A stretch of DNA of 64,000 bases from Enhygromyxa salina (GTDB taxonomy: Bacteria > Myxococcota_A > Polyangia > Nannocystales > Nannocystaceae): NCBI RefSeq assembly GCF_002994635.1, contig NZ_PVNL01000142.1:62001-126000 (forward strand). The letters run 5' to 3'. Position 1 is the first letter of the stretch; each line of letters opens with the position of its first letter. The notes beneath the pieces are model-generated. The model saw only the letters and a list, made by a program, of their open reading frames with translations, did not search any database and was not told where the DNA came from. The position numbers and the translations under genes were made by a program. This document shows positions 7,444 to 16,411 of the stretch, one piece after another.

Positions 7444-9870
7444 CTATTTGGGGGCTTCGATCATGGCTGCGATCGCGGCGTCGAGCTGCGGGCGATAGTC
7501 CAAAGGGACGCGGTCGCGCGCGGCTCGGAACTCGGGTCCATCGTCGCCGAGCGAGGCGAGCGTCAGCGCGACCGTCATCCACGACTCGACCTCGTGCTCG
7601 GGCGTGCGTGGGATCTGCGGGTCACGCAGGAGCGCGATCAGCTTCGCAACCTCGCCCGCGACCGCGGCGCGGTCATCCGATTCGTTCTGCAGGCCGAGCA
7701 AGCAAGTCGTGGCAATGAGCCGCAGGTCGTGTTCGTCGCTGGCGAGCACCGTCTCGAGCAACGCGCGCGCCTCGTCGAGATCGTGGTCTTCATTGGAGAG
7801 GAAGCGCGCGAGGTTGTAGGCAGCCTCTGGATCATTGGGGCCGAGGTAGAGCGCCAGCCGAAACGCCAGCTCCGCGCGCACCGGCTCGGCTCGAGCCCCG
7901 CGCAGATTGGCGAGGTTGGTCAGGGCTGGGACCCGCTGATTGTTGGTGCCGACCAACAGCTGACGACGAACGGCCCGCCGGGTCAGGGTCAGGGCCTCGT
8001 CGGGTCGGTCCTGCGCGCGGGCCAAGACCCCGGCGATCTCATCATATTCGGCCCGGCGTGGATCGTAGACACCAACTTTGAGCGCCGATAGCAGGTCGCG
8101 TGCCTGCGCGAGCAGCTCTTCACCCCGCTCATACTCCTGCTGGCGCATGATCACGGTCCTCGCCGCCTCGAGGTTGGCCCGCAGCCGCCGCTGTCGATCC
8201 GCGATCGACTCCGCGTTCAGGCGTGCCTGCCTGTAATTGGCCATAGCGAGCGACCAGTCGCCCTTTACCGAGCGCGCGCGCCCACAAATGAGGAGGAACG
8301 CCGCGCGGTCGGCCGGGGACTCCCAGCTGACGCGCTCGATCTCTTCGCACTTGGCGATCAGCTCGTCGACCCGCCACGCGTCATCGAGCGGCTTGACCTC
8401 GTCCAACAAGCGCTTGTAGCCCGAATCCGACATGGGCACCGTCGCCTTCGAGACAAAGTCGAGCTCGAACATGGCGACTCGCTCGGCCCATTGCGGGGTC
8501 GGCTCATCGGCGGCGGCATCCAGCAAGGTGCGAAGACTGCCCAGCAGGCTGTTCACGTGCTGACGCGAAGCCTCATCGCCAATCACGCACGAGCGCGCGG
8601 CGTCGGCCCGCATTGAGGTGAGACGGCTCTGAAGCCGATCGGCAGTTCTGCGCGAGGTTCGGCTCGCGACGGCATCCCAGTCCGTGCTTGCAGCCAATGT
8701 TGCGACCTCGTCGGCCAGCGGACAATCGGGGTATTTGGCTCGATACCCCAAGATCACCGCCACCAGCCCGGTCGACACGATGAGCCCACCCGCGACCCGC
8801 CGACGCCGGCGACGCCGACGCGCCGGCCGCTCGAGCAGCTCCTCGATCGCAGCGAGGAGCTCGGCGACGCTGGCGTGGCGCTGCTCGGGTCGCGCTGACA
8901 GTCCGACGAGCAGCGCCCGACGCAGGCGCCCGTCGATCTCTTCGCCGCCGCGCGGCTCGGTCTGCATGGCCTCGATCAGCGCGCGCGAGCTCGCACCCGC
9001 GAACGGTCGATCCCCGGTCAGCGCCTCCCACAGCGCCGCACAGAACGCGTATTGATCGGCCCGCGCGTTGGAGCCCTCGCCACGTAGTTGCTCGGGCGCC
9101 ATGTAGCCGAGGGTGCCCAGCAGCTCGCCGGCCTGGGTCAACCTGGACGAGGTCGAGCCACCGCCGCCGCTACCGGCGATCGCCTCGACCTCGCCGAGCA
9201 CGTGGGCCAGGCCGAAATCACCGACACGCGCGTGTCGGTCGTCGCCCACGAACACGTTGTCGGGCTTGAAGTCGCGGTGGACCACGCCCCGCTCGTGAGC
9301 AGCCACGAGCCCGCGGCCCGCCTGGATGTACACGGTCAGAAGCTCTGGGGTGGACAGAGCGCCGACGGCTTGCAGCTGGCGCAGCGTCGCGCCCCGCACG
9401 AACTCCATCACCAGGTACGCGCGGCCCTGGTGGCCGCCAGAGTCGTAGACCTTGACGACGTTCGGGTGGTCGAGCTTGGCGAGCAGCTGGGCCTCCCGAC
9501 GCAGCCGCTGGCGCAGCACCTGCGAATCGCTGCCCGGTCGCGGCGCGATTAATTTGAGCGCCACTTCGCGCTCGAGCTCGGTGTCGTACGCGCGGTAGAC
9601 CTCGCCCATGCCACCGCGACCGATCCAGTCGCGCAGCTCATAGCGACCGACCATCTCGGGCCCGCCCGCGCGCATGCCCAGGCGCACCCGGACCCGCTCG
9701 AACATGGCCTGAACCTCGACATCGAGGCTGGCGATCGGCTCGGGGACCGTGGCCTCGAGGGTCCCCGACTCGTGATCTGGCGCAGTGTTCACGGCGTTGG
9801 TCTTACGGTCGCGGCTGGTGACGACCGCGCTCGGTGAGCCGCGGGCATCCGCCTTGCTTCGCTTCGCCAT
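7444..9870 (-). CDS. Membrane Ser/Thr protein kinase with TPR-like C-terminal region
   Basis: This 808-residue Hanks-type kinase has a Gly-rich loop GRGGMGEVY (about 84-92), ATP-binding Lys106 in VALKL, catalytic loop HRDFKPDN (Asp200), DFG at 218-220, and activation-segment end GTLGYMAPEQ. A basic run then leads into one transmembrane helix (about 360-377). The remaining ~430 residues are helical, with repeats of TPR character (for example YNLARFLSNEDHDLDEARALLE). This is the common PknB-like myxobacterial layout, with the TPR part probably outside the membrane. The ATG at 9870 is preferred over a TTG three codons earlier. It diverges from the caspase/STAND operon across 116 bases, so shared control is possible. 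Whether it acts in the same pathway is inference. Confidence 0.9.
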   Translation of the reverse strand: MAKRSKADARGSPSAVVTSRDRKTNAVNTAPDHESGTLEATVPEPIASLDVEVQAMFERVRVRLGMRAGGPEMVGRYELRDWIGRGGMGEVYRAYDTELEREVALKLIAPRPGSDSQVLRQRLRREAQLLAKLDHPNVVKVYDSGGHQGRAYLVMEFVRGATLRQLQAVGALSTPELLTVYIQAGRGLVAAHERGVVHRDFKPDNVFVGDDRHARVGDFGLAHVLGEVEAIAGSGGGGSTSSRLTQAGELLGTLGYMAPEQLRGEGSNARADQYAFCAALWEALTGDRPFAGASSRALIEAMQTEPRGGEEIDGRLRRALLVGLSARPEQRHASVAELLAAIEELLERPARRRRRRRRVAGGLIVSTGLVAVILGYRAKYPDCPLADEVATLAASTDWDAVASRTSRRTADRLQSRLTSMRADAARSCVIGDEASRQHVNSLLGSLRTLLDAAADEPTPQWAERVAMFELDFVSKATVPMSDSGYKRLLDEVKPLDDAWRVDELIAKCEEIERVSWESPADRAAFLLICGRARSVKGDWSLAMANYRQARLNAESIADRQRRLRANLEAARTVIMRQQEYERGEELLAQARDLLSALKVGVYDPRRAEYDEIAGVLARAQDRPDEALTLTRRAVRRQLLVGTNNQRVPALTNLANLRGARAEPVRAELAFRLALYLGPNDPEAAYNLARFLSNEDHDLDEARALLETVLASDEHDLRLIATTCLLGLQNESDDRAAVAGEVAKLIALLRDPQIPRTPEHEVESWMTVALTLASLGDDGPEFRAARDRVPLDYRPQLDAAIAAMIEAPK

Positions 9871-9986
9871 GCACTTCAAACGTGCGGCTGAGGCCCGCGC
9901 AGTTCGGTCGCCGTAGAGTGAACATCCTCACGATTATTGGATTGTATCCCCCAAATCTCATCACCCGCCAGCGTCACGTGGTTTGC
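9871..9986. promoter_or_regulatory. Divergent promoter region between the kinase gene and the conflict operon
   Basis: The 116 bases between two divergent starts must hold promoters for both. The stretch around 9928-9957 is more AT-rich than its surroundings (GATTATTGGATTGTAT). I see no convincing -35/-10 pair and no clear palindromic operator, so only the region is marked. Confidence 0.4.
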
Positions 9987-11864
9987 ATGAGACGTGCGTT
10001 GCTGGTCGGCGTCGCCGACGACCATCCCAAGCAGCAATTCCGTCCAGGCCCCAGCCTCGACGCGATCGAGCGGCTACTCGAGGACCTCGGCGGTTGGACA
10101 ATATCGCGCATTGAGGGTGCGCGAGCCGATCGCACGACCATCCTCGCGGGGCTCGTCGAGCTCGAGGCGGCGCTGAAGCGCGAGGACTCGGCGCTGTTCT
10201 ACTTTGCTGGCCACGGCGGCATCGTCGAGATCGGCGACCTGCCGCCGCCGCTTGGCGGGCGCCCGGTGGTGTACCTGGCGACCGTGCGACCCGGGACCCA
10301 GTGGCGACTCGAGGGAGTCCTCGACATCGAGCTCTCGCTCGCGCTGGCCCGCATGGACCTCGTCTGCACCAACGTCTGCGCGATCCTGGACTGCTGCTAC
10401 TCGGCGCGGATGGTCAGGGGCCCAGTCACGAGGCTGCCCCACGCGCCCGCCTGGCTGCGCGACCTCGCGGCGGTGCTGCCCGAGCCCGGCAGCTGCGACC
10501 TGCTGCTGCACCCCACGAGTCACCCGAACATCGTCCGGCTCGCGGCCTCGTCGTCGTTGCGGACGAGCTTCCCGGACCGCGTCGACGGTGGCCACCTCGG
10601 TCGCTTGACGAGGCTGTTCACGGAGGTCGTCCGCGAGGCCGATCTGCAGACGGAGCGGATCACCTGGGACGCGGTCGCGCACCGCGTCCGCGAGCAGGCG
10701 ATCTGGCGGCTCGGCTGCGAAGAACAGTGGGTGAGCCTGGCCGGGCCGCGCCAGCGTCTGCTGTTCTCCCGCGCCGAGGCACCCCTGCCCCGGTCCGTCG
10801 GCTTCGTGCCCCGTGAACATGGTGAGGGCGGCTGGATCCGCGCGGGCGCGTTGCAAGGCGTGCGCGTGGGAGACGAGTGGGGCCTGGCCGACCTCACCCT
10901 CGATGATGACCTGCGCCCGCGGTGGCGCGCGCGGATGCGAGTCACGGCCGTCGACCTCGACCGCGCGACGCTCGAGCCTTGCGACGGAGGTGCTGACTTC
11001 AGCCCGCCGCCGGGTGTCAGCGCGCTGCTGCTGAGCGCCGCGGAGCGCGAGCTGGTGGGGGTCGACGGTCCCGCGGAGCTGCGTGAGGCGGTCGAGCGCT
11101 CCGTGCGACTGGTCTCGGTCGACGACGCGGCGCCCCCTGGGTCGCTGACCGTGCTCTCGTCGCGCGGCGCGGCGGTCGAGGTTCGCGGCGGCGCTCGCTC
11201 GGCGCTGTTTCCCGCCGACGCGAGCGGACTGGCCTCGGCGGTCGAGCGCATGGAAGCCTGGGCCCACGCGCGTACGCTGATCGCGGTCGCCCACTCGAAG
11301 GCTGGATCCCGACCGCCGTTCTCCCTGCAGGTCGACCGCGTCTTGGGCCGCGGCGTACGACCGCAGCGACTCGACCGGTCCGCGGTCGTGCGCCTGCACG
11401 TCGGCGACCGTCTGCGCTTCACGATCCAGGCCGGCCCCACGCCCGGCAGCTGGTTCGTGACCGTGATCCTGATCGACGTCGCCGGCTGTCCAACGCTGCT
11501 CGACGCGGCTGAACCCGACGGTCGCGAGATCCTCGCGGGTGACCGCGTGACGCTCGGCGTACACCCGCACCGTGACCAGCAAGGGATCGAGCTGCGCTGG
11601 CCCGCTGGTGTCGCCGCGGATCATTCGCGACCCGCGACGGTGATCGTGCTTGCCAGCCGTCGGCCGATCTGTCTGGGCCACCTCGTCAACGCCACGCCCG
11701 CGGCCGGGATCCCCCGCGACGTTCCCCGTCGGCCTCGCAAGCGGACCCGCGGACACGCCCCACAGCCGCGGGCGCGCACGGGGCCGGAGCTCTCGCCGGA
11801 CTGGGCCGCGGTGATGTTCCGCCATGAGCTCGATCCGCGGCCGCGCGATGAGGCCAACCCATGA
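9987..11864 (+). CDS. Caspase-like (peptidase C14) protein with DUF4384-like C-terminal region
   Basis: The protein has 625 residues. The N-terminal ~240 form a caspase/metacaspase-type domain: a first strand RRALLVGVADD, catalytic His76 in FYFAGHGG, and catalytic Cys in ILDCCYSA (Cys136-Cys137, the second being the expected nucleophile). The middle part has no motif I recognise. Residues about 440-550 resemble DUF4384, a beta-rich module often attached to caspases or kinases: VVRLHVGDRLRFTIQAGP, then VTVILIDVAGC, then ILAGDRVTLG. The tail is basic and Pro-rich. No signal peptide or membrane helix is seen, so it should be cytoplasmic. I use the ATG at 9987, one residue before the first strand; a GTG two codons earlier is possible. 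Its last four bases overlap the next start (ATGA), implying coupled translation with the STAND protein. Confidence 0.82.
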   Translation: MRRALLVGVADDHPKQQFRPGPSLDAIERLLEDLGGWTISRIEGARADRTTILAGLVELEAALKREDSALFYFAGHGGIVEIGDLPPPLGGRPVVYLATVRPGTQWRLEGVLDIELSLALARMDLVCTNVCAILDCCYSARMVRGPVTRLPHAPAWLRDLAAVLPEPGSCDLLLHPTSHPNIVRLAASSSLRTSFPDRVDGGHLGRLTRLFTEVVREADLQTERITWDAVAHRVREQAIWRLGCEEQWVSLAGPRQRLLFSRAEAPLPRSVGFVPREHGEGGWIRAGALQGVRVGDEWGLADLTLDDDLRPRWRARMRVTAVDLDRATLEPCDGGADFSPPPGVSALLLSAAERELVGVDGPAELREAVERSVRLVSVDDAAPPGSLTVLSSRGAAVEVRGGARSALFPADASGLASAVERMEAWAHARTLIAVAHSKAGSRPPFSLQVDRVLGRGVRPQRLDRSAVVRLHVGDRLRFTIQAGPTPGSWFVTVILIDVAGCPTLLDAAEPDGREILAGDRVTLGVHPHRDQQGIELRWPAGVAADHSRPATVIVLASRRPICLGHLVNATPAAGIPRDVPRRPRKRTRGHAPQPRARTGPELSPDWAAVMFRHELDPRPRDEANP

Positions 11865-14800
11865 CGGAGCACGAGCTCGACCCTGCACGCCCGCGAGCCT
11901 CGCCAACGATCCCGCCGGAGCTGCTCGATGCGCATGAGCGCGCGGAGTTGATTATTTGCGTGGGCCCCGAGCTGGCGCGCGGAGCCGGGCTGCCATCCCG
12001 CTCGGAGCTGGCGCTCGCGCTGCTCACCGACGTCGAGCAGCGCGGGCGCACGATCGACGCAGCAACAATTCGCGAGTGGATCGCCGACGGCCGCGTCGAC
12101 GAGGCCCTCGAGGCGCTCGAGCGTCGCGGTGGATCGAGGTTCGCCCGGGTGATCGAGCGCGAGCTGGGTGAGCGCGGCCGACCGCTGCCGCCGCTGGCCC
12201 GGGTGATCGCCCGGCTGGAGCCCAACCTTCGCGCCGTCTACACGACCGGCATCGACCGGCTCCTCGAGCGCGCCTTCGCCGACGCCTGGCCCAGCTTTTC
12301 ATCGGCGCAGGCCGACCTCGCGCGCCGTCGCAAGGTCATCGTCAAGCTGTGCGGCACGCTCGAGTTCCCCGAGACCTGGGCGCTGACCCGGGCGGCGCTC
12401 GAGCGGGAGTTTGGCGAGCGTTCGCTCCGTCGGCAGCTGCTGGTGGCCACCTGCCGCGCTCACTGTGTGCTGTTCGTCGGATTTGATCCCGCTGACTCGC
12501 TGACCGAGCGCGTGTTCGCGACCATCGACCGCAGCGACGCCGACGCGCAGCTGCCCAGTCACTTCGTGGTCCTGAACCACTGCGGATCAGAGACCCAAGC
12601 CCTGCTCGAGCGACGCGGCCTGCATGTGCTGCTCGCGGACCCCGTGTCGCTGCTGCAGGCCCTGCGTGGCGCGGATCCCCAGCGAGACACCAGCGCGCAC
12701 GCCCAGCTCCCCGTGTGCCCCTACCCCGGCCTGCAAGCGTTCGATCACTCGCTGGCGTCGGTGTTTCATGGTCGCCGCGCCGAGATCAGCGCGGCCGCCT
12801 CGCGCCTGGGCGGGCCCGAGGGTCGACACCGACGATGGCTGGCGATCGACGGATCGAGCGGCGTCGGCAAGAGCTCGTTTGCCCATGCCGGGGTGGTGCC
12901 CGCGCTGCTCCGGGGATTCGCCGAAGGCACGCCGAGCCGATGGCGGGTCGCGTCGCTGCACCCGGGCCGACGCCCTCTGCCCGCGCTGGTCGAGGCGCTG
13001 GTGGTCGCGCTGGCGGGCGATCCCAACCGGTCCGGCGAGCGCCTTCCCTGCGACTGGATCGAGGCCGGAGACGCGCCGTCGAGCGTCACCGAATTCGTGC
13101 GCGAGTACCTGCCTCCGGGCGCGGCGTTGCTGGTCGTCGTCGATCAGCTCGAGGAGCTGGTGACCCTGGCCAGCGCTTCGGAGCGTGCACGGTTCGCGGC
13201 TTGCCTGACCCTGCTGCTCGACCAACAGCTGATCTACCTGATCACCACGCTCCGCTCGGACTTCACCGCCAGCGTGTCCACGACGATGCCCGCGCTCGCG
13301 CGACTGCTCAACGAGCAGGCCCAGCGCCACACCTTGGCCCCGATCTCCAGAGTTGGTCTGCGCGCCGCGATCGCCGAGCCGTCGGCCCAGCTCGGGGTGC
13401 GCTTCGAGGGCGAGCTGGTCGAGCGGATCGCCAGCGACGCCGAGCAACACCTGGCGCGGCGAAGCGTCGACGCGGACGGCGTCGTGCGAACCGACGACGC
13501 CGCGCTGCCCCTGGTTGCCCACGTGCTCCGCAAGCTGTGGGACATGCACGCCGACGACGAGCGGGAGATCGGCCTCGCCGACTACGAGGCGCTCGGCGGC
13601 GTGTCGGGAGCGCTCAGTCTGAGCGCCGACGCCCTGCTCGCCAGCCTCGGCGCCGAGCAAGTCGCCCGGGTCAAGGCGCTGCTCCTGCGCATGGTCAACC
13701 TCGATGACAGCCGGCTGACCCGACGAGCGCTGAGCCGACTCGAGGCCGTGACCCTCGCGGGCGGTGGCGAGCACGGCGAGCGCCTGCTGCAGTTGCTGTG
13801 CGGTGGCGCGGGGCCCCGCCTGATCGTGGTTCGCAGTGAGAACGACGAGACCCGGGTCGAGTTCGTGCACGAGGCGCTGCTGCGCGAGTGGGACAGGTTG
13901 CGCGAGTGGATCGCCGCCGATCAGGCCCAGCTCGCCCGCGACGAGGCGCTGCGTCGCCGCGCGGCCGGGTGGCGCAAGCAGGGCCGGCCGTGGCGGAGCT
14001 TGCCGCGCGGGCTCGAGCGGCGCGAGCTCCTGGCCGGACGCGCGCTCGGTCCGAGCGCGGCCGAGCAGCGTGACTATCAACGAGCGATGCGATCCGCGGG
14101 CTGGATCCGCGTCGCGGGGTGGGTCGGGTTCTCGGCGAGCTTGGCTGGCGTCGGCTACCTGGGCGTCGAGGAGCTGCGAGCGGCGGACGCGGTCGCGCAG
14201 CGCCAGCAGACCGAGATCGCCGACGCGCTCGACGAGACCCAGAAGACCCGGACCGAGCGTGATCACGCCAAAGCCAAGAACACGGAGAGTCACCTGCGCG
14301 CGGGGATCCAGGGCCTGCTCGACGAGCATCGCTGTCATCAGGCGCTCGACCGGGTCACGCGCGAGCTGCCAGATGACCGAGCGCTGCTGCGTCGAGCCGT
14401 GCGCTGTGAGGCGATCGTCGGCGAGCTCGCGCGCCTCGACGACTCGCACGGCGCCACCAGCTTGGCCGTCGACCCCACCAGCCAGACCGCGTGGTTCGGG
14501 ACCACCGAGGGCGCCGCGGATCGCTGGAATTTGAAGACCCACCAGCTGCAGACGATTACGACGCTCGGCCAGGGGCTCCACGCGATCGAAGTCGCGCCTG
14601 GCGGCGAGCGGGTCGCCCTGGCGTCGAGCGGTCAGGTCCGGCTGATCGACAGCGACGGCGAGCCCGTCGCTGCACCCTTCAACGCGACCCAGCCAGTGTT
14701 CTCGCCTGACGGCGAGCTACTTGCGACCAAGCACGGGCAATATCGCATTGAAGTGCGCGAGTCGGCAGACGGAGCGCTCGTGTGGTGGCAGCCCACCGAG

Positions 14801-16408
14801 GGCAAGATCGAGACGTTCGAGTTCTCCAGCCAGGGTGACCGGCTGTGCGTGGGGAGCTCGGCGCGAGTCGGCAGCACGATCACGACCTTGGACTCAGAGA
14901 CAGGCGACCCCGTCGGCGCGACGATCGAGGTCAACGACTTTCTACGCGACATCGCCGTGTCCCCCGACGGACTGCGGGTCGCGAGCACCGCCGACGACCG
15001 GTTCACGCGGCTGTGGTCGCTGGCCTCGGGTGAGCTGCTGAGCGAGCTCGCGTTTAGTCTCCGCGAGCCCAAGCACAGCTCGGTGTCGTTCTCGCCGCGC
15101 GGTGGATTCCTGGTCACGACCAGCACCGATGAGCGCGCAGCGATCACGACCCCCAACCTCGAGCCCCTGCGCGAGGCCAAGCCGGTCGCCCCCCAGGTCC
15201 GACCGCAGTTCTCACCCGGCGAGCAGTGGCTGCTGACGGCCGGCTTTGATGAGCACTCGAGCCTGCGAGCGGTGCGGACCGGGGCCGAGGTTGTCCGCCT
15301 CGACCTCGGCGCCCAGCCGCGGGCCCAGACCCTGTTCGTGGCCCCCGGTTCGCAACATCGCGGCGACATCGTGGCCGTCACGCAAACCGGCGGTGTCCTG
15401 CACTGGGCCATCGACACGCGCGAGCACTGGCGCGCGCCGACCCCTCACGCTCAGGGGGTCCGGTCACTCGCGTTCTCGTCCGGCGATCCGCGTCGCGTGC
15501 TCTCGGGCAGCTCGGCGGGGACCGTGCTCGCCTGGACGATCGGCGCTGACGATCAGATCCCACCCACGACGATCTCGGGCTGGGTGGTCGGCCTGGGCAC
15601 CGCCGACGAGGGGGCCCGCAGCCTGGCGGTCGCGGACAACGGGGCGCTGATCAGCTGGACTGAGACTGCGCCCGCGCCCACCGTGCTCGCGACCGGTTGC
15701 CCATCGAAGATCGTCGCGATCGATGGTCCGAGCCAGCGGCTCGCGATCGCGTGTGGTGGTGGCGGCGGGCAGCTGTGGGACCTGTCGCCGCCGTCGCCCC
15801 GGCTCATGGCGGAGATCACCAGCGAGCTCGGCGTCAGCTCGATCGCGCTGGCAGGCGATCAACTCGCGCTCGGCGGCAGCGATGGCACGATCGAGCTGTT
15901 CCGCTACCGAGTCACCCACGCGGGCCGTCGATCTCTCACGCGCGATCGAGCGATCAGGGGCCACGACGGCGCGGTGAAGGGCCTGAGCTTCGACTTCAGC
16001 GGCCAGCTGCTGGTCAGCGGCGGCAACGACAACCTCGCCCAGCTGTGGGCCGCCGACGAGTCGCCCCGTCGCCTCCTGGACTTGCCCGTGTCCGGCCACA
16101 ACGTCGAGTCCGTGGCGATCACCCGCGACGCCACGCTCCTCGCAGCCGGCGACGCGCAAGGAACGATCGTCATCTGGGATCGCCAGGGTGTCGAGCAAGA
16201 GCGGTTCGAGTCCGGCTGCGTCGGGCGTCGGGTCTACGCGCTGGCGTTCTCGCCCGATGATCAACTGCTCGCCGCCGGCTGCTCCGACGGCAGCGTGCAC
16301 GCCTGGCCGATCGGCACCGAGGCCCTGCTCGAGCTCGCCTGCGCGCGCCTGGCCAACACCACGCGTCACCCCGAGACCCTCCCGCCGACCTGCCGGCCCA
16401 ACCGTTGA
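11861..16408 (+). CDS. SIR2-like / nSTAND NTPase / WD40 multidomain protein
   Basis: The protein has 1515 residues. 1) Residues about 25-270: SIR2-like fold with VGPELARGAGLPSR, YTTGIDRLLE (128-132) and KLCGTL (Cys164), then VLFVGFDPAD. Compared with active SIR2 NADases the usual Asn (TTN-x-D) is Gly130 and the catalytic His is Cys164. 2) About 285-700: novel STAND NTPase, opening with PYPGLQAFD, Walker A GSSGVGKSS (331-339, Lys337), Walker B VVVDQLEE (Asp428) and TLRSDF. 3) About 745-770: a hydrophobic, possibly membrane, helix followed by a charged coiled-coil-like stretch. 4) About 860-1500: WD40 propeller with units such as SGGNDNLAQLWA and AAGDAQGTIVIWD. STAND/WD40 proteins are oligomerising sensors; here it sits between two protease-type genes, overlapping the first by 4 bases and 3 bases before the next. 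Confidence 0.88.
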   Translation: MTEHELDPARPRASPTIPPELLDAHERAELIICVGPELARGAGLPSRSELALALLTDVEQRGRTIDAATIREWIADGRVDEALEALERRGGSRFARVIERELGERGRPLPPLARVIARLEPNLRAVYTTGIDRLLERAFADAWPSFSSAQADLARRRKVIVKLCGTLEFPETWALTRAALEREFGERSLRRQLLVATCRAHCVLFVGFDPADSLTERVFATIDRSDADAQLPSHFVVLNHCGSETQALLERRGLHVLLADPVSLLQALRGADPQRDTSAHAQLPVCPYPGLQAFDHSLASVFHGRRAEISAAASRLGGPEGRHRRWLAIDGSSGVGKSSFAHAGVVPALLRGFAEGTPSRWRVASLHPGRRPLPALVEALVVALAGDPNRSGERLPCDWIEAGDAPSSVTEFVREYLPPGAALLVVVDQLEELVTLASASERARFAACLTLLLDQQLIYLITTLRSDFTASVSTTMPALARLLNEQAQRHTLAPISRVGLRAAIAEPSAQLGVRFEGELVERIASDAEQHLARRSVDADGVVRTDDAALPLVAHVLRKLWDMHADDEREIGLADYEALGGVSGALSLSADALLASLGAEQVARVKALLLRMVNLDDSRLTRRALSRLEAVTLAGGGEHGERLLQLLCGGAGPRLIVVRSENDETRVEFVHEALLREWDRLREWIAADQAQLARDEALRRRAAGWRKQGRPWRSLPRGLERRELLAGRALGPSAAEQRDYQRAMRSAGWIRVAGWVGFSASLAGVGYLGVEELRAADAVAQRQQTEIADALDETQKTRTERDHAKAKNTESHLRAGIQGLLDEHRCHQALDRVTRELPDDRALLRRAVRCEAIVGELARLDDSHGATSLAVDPTSQTAWFGTTEGAADRWNLKTHQLQTITTLGQGLHAIEVAPGGERVALASSGQVRLIDSDGEPVAAPFNATQPVFSPDGELLATKHGQYRIEVRESADGALVWWQPTEGKIETFEFSSQGDRLCVGSSARVGSTITTLDSETGDPVGATIEVNDFLRDIAVSPDGLRVASTADDRFTRLWSLASGELLSELAFSLREPKHSSVSFSPRGGFLVTTSTDERAAITTPNLEPLREAKPVAPQVRPQFSPGEQWLLTAGFDEHSSLRAVRTGAEVVRLDLGAQPRAQTLFVAPGSQHRGDIVAVTQTGGVLHWAIDTREHWRAPTPHAQGVRSLAFSSGDPRRVLSGSSAGTVLAWTIGADDQIPPTTISGWVVGLGTADEGARSLAVADNGALISWTETAPAPTVLATGCPSKIVAIDGPSQRLAIACGGGGGQLWDLSPPSPRLMAEITSELGVSSIALAGDQLALGGSDGTIELFRYRVTHAGRRSLTRDRAIRGHDGAVKGLSFDFSGQLLVSGGNDNLAQLWAADESPRRLLDLPVSGHNVESVAITRDATLLAAGDAQGTIVIWDRQGVEQERFESGCVGRRVYALAFSPDDQLLAAGCSDGSVHAWPIGTEALLELACARLANTTRHPETLPPTCRPNR

Positions 16409-16411
16409 ACC

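Noticed and set aside
12587..14581. Minus-strand open frame of about 660 codons opposite the STAND gene
   Set aside because: It is antisense to Walker A/B motifs and has no domain, signal or membrane segment.
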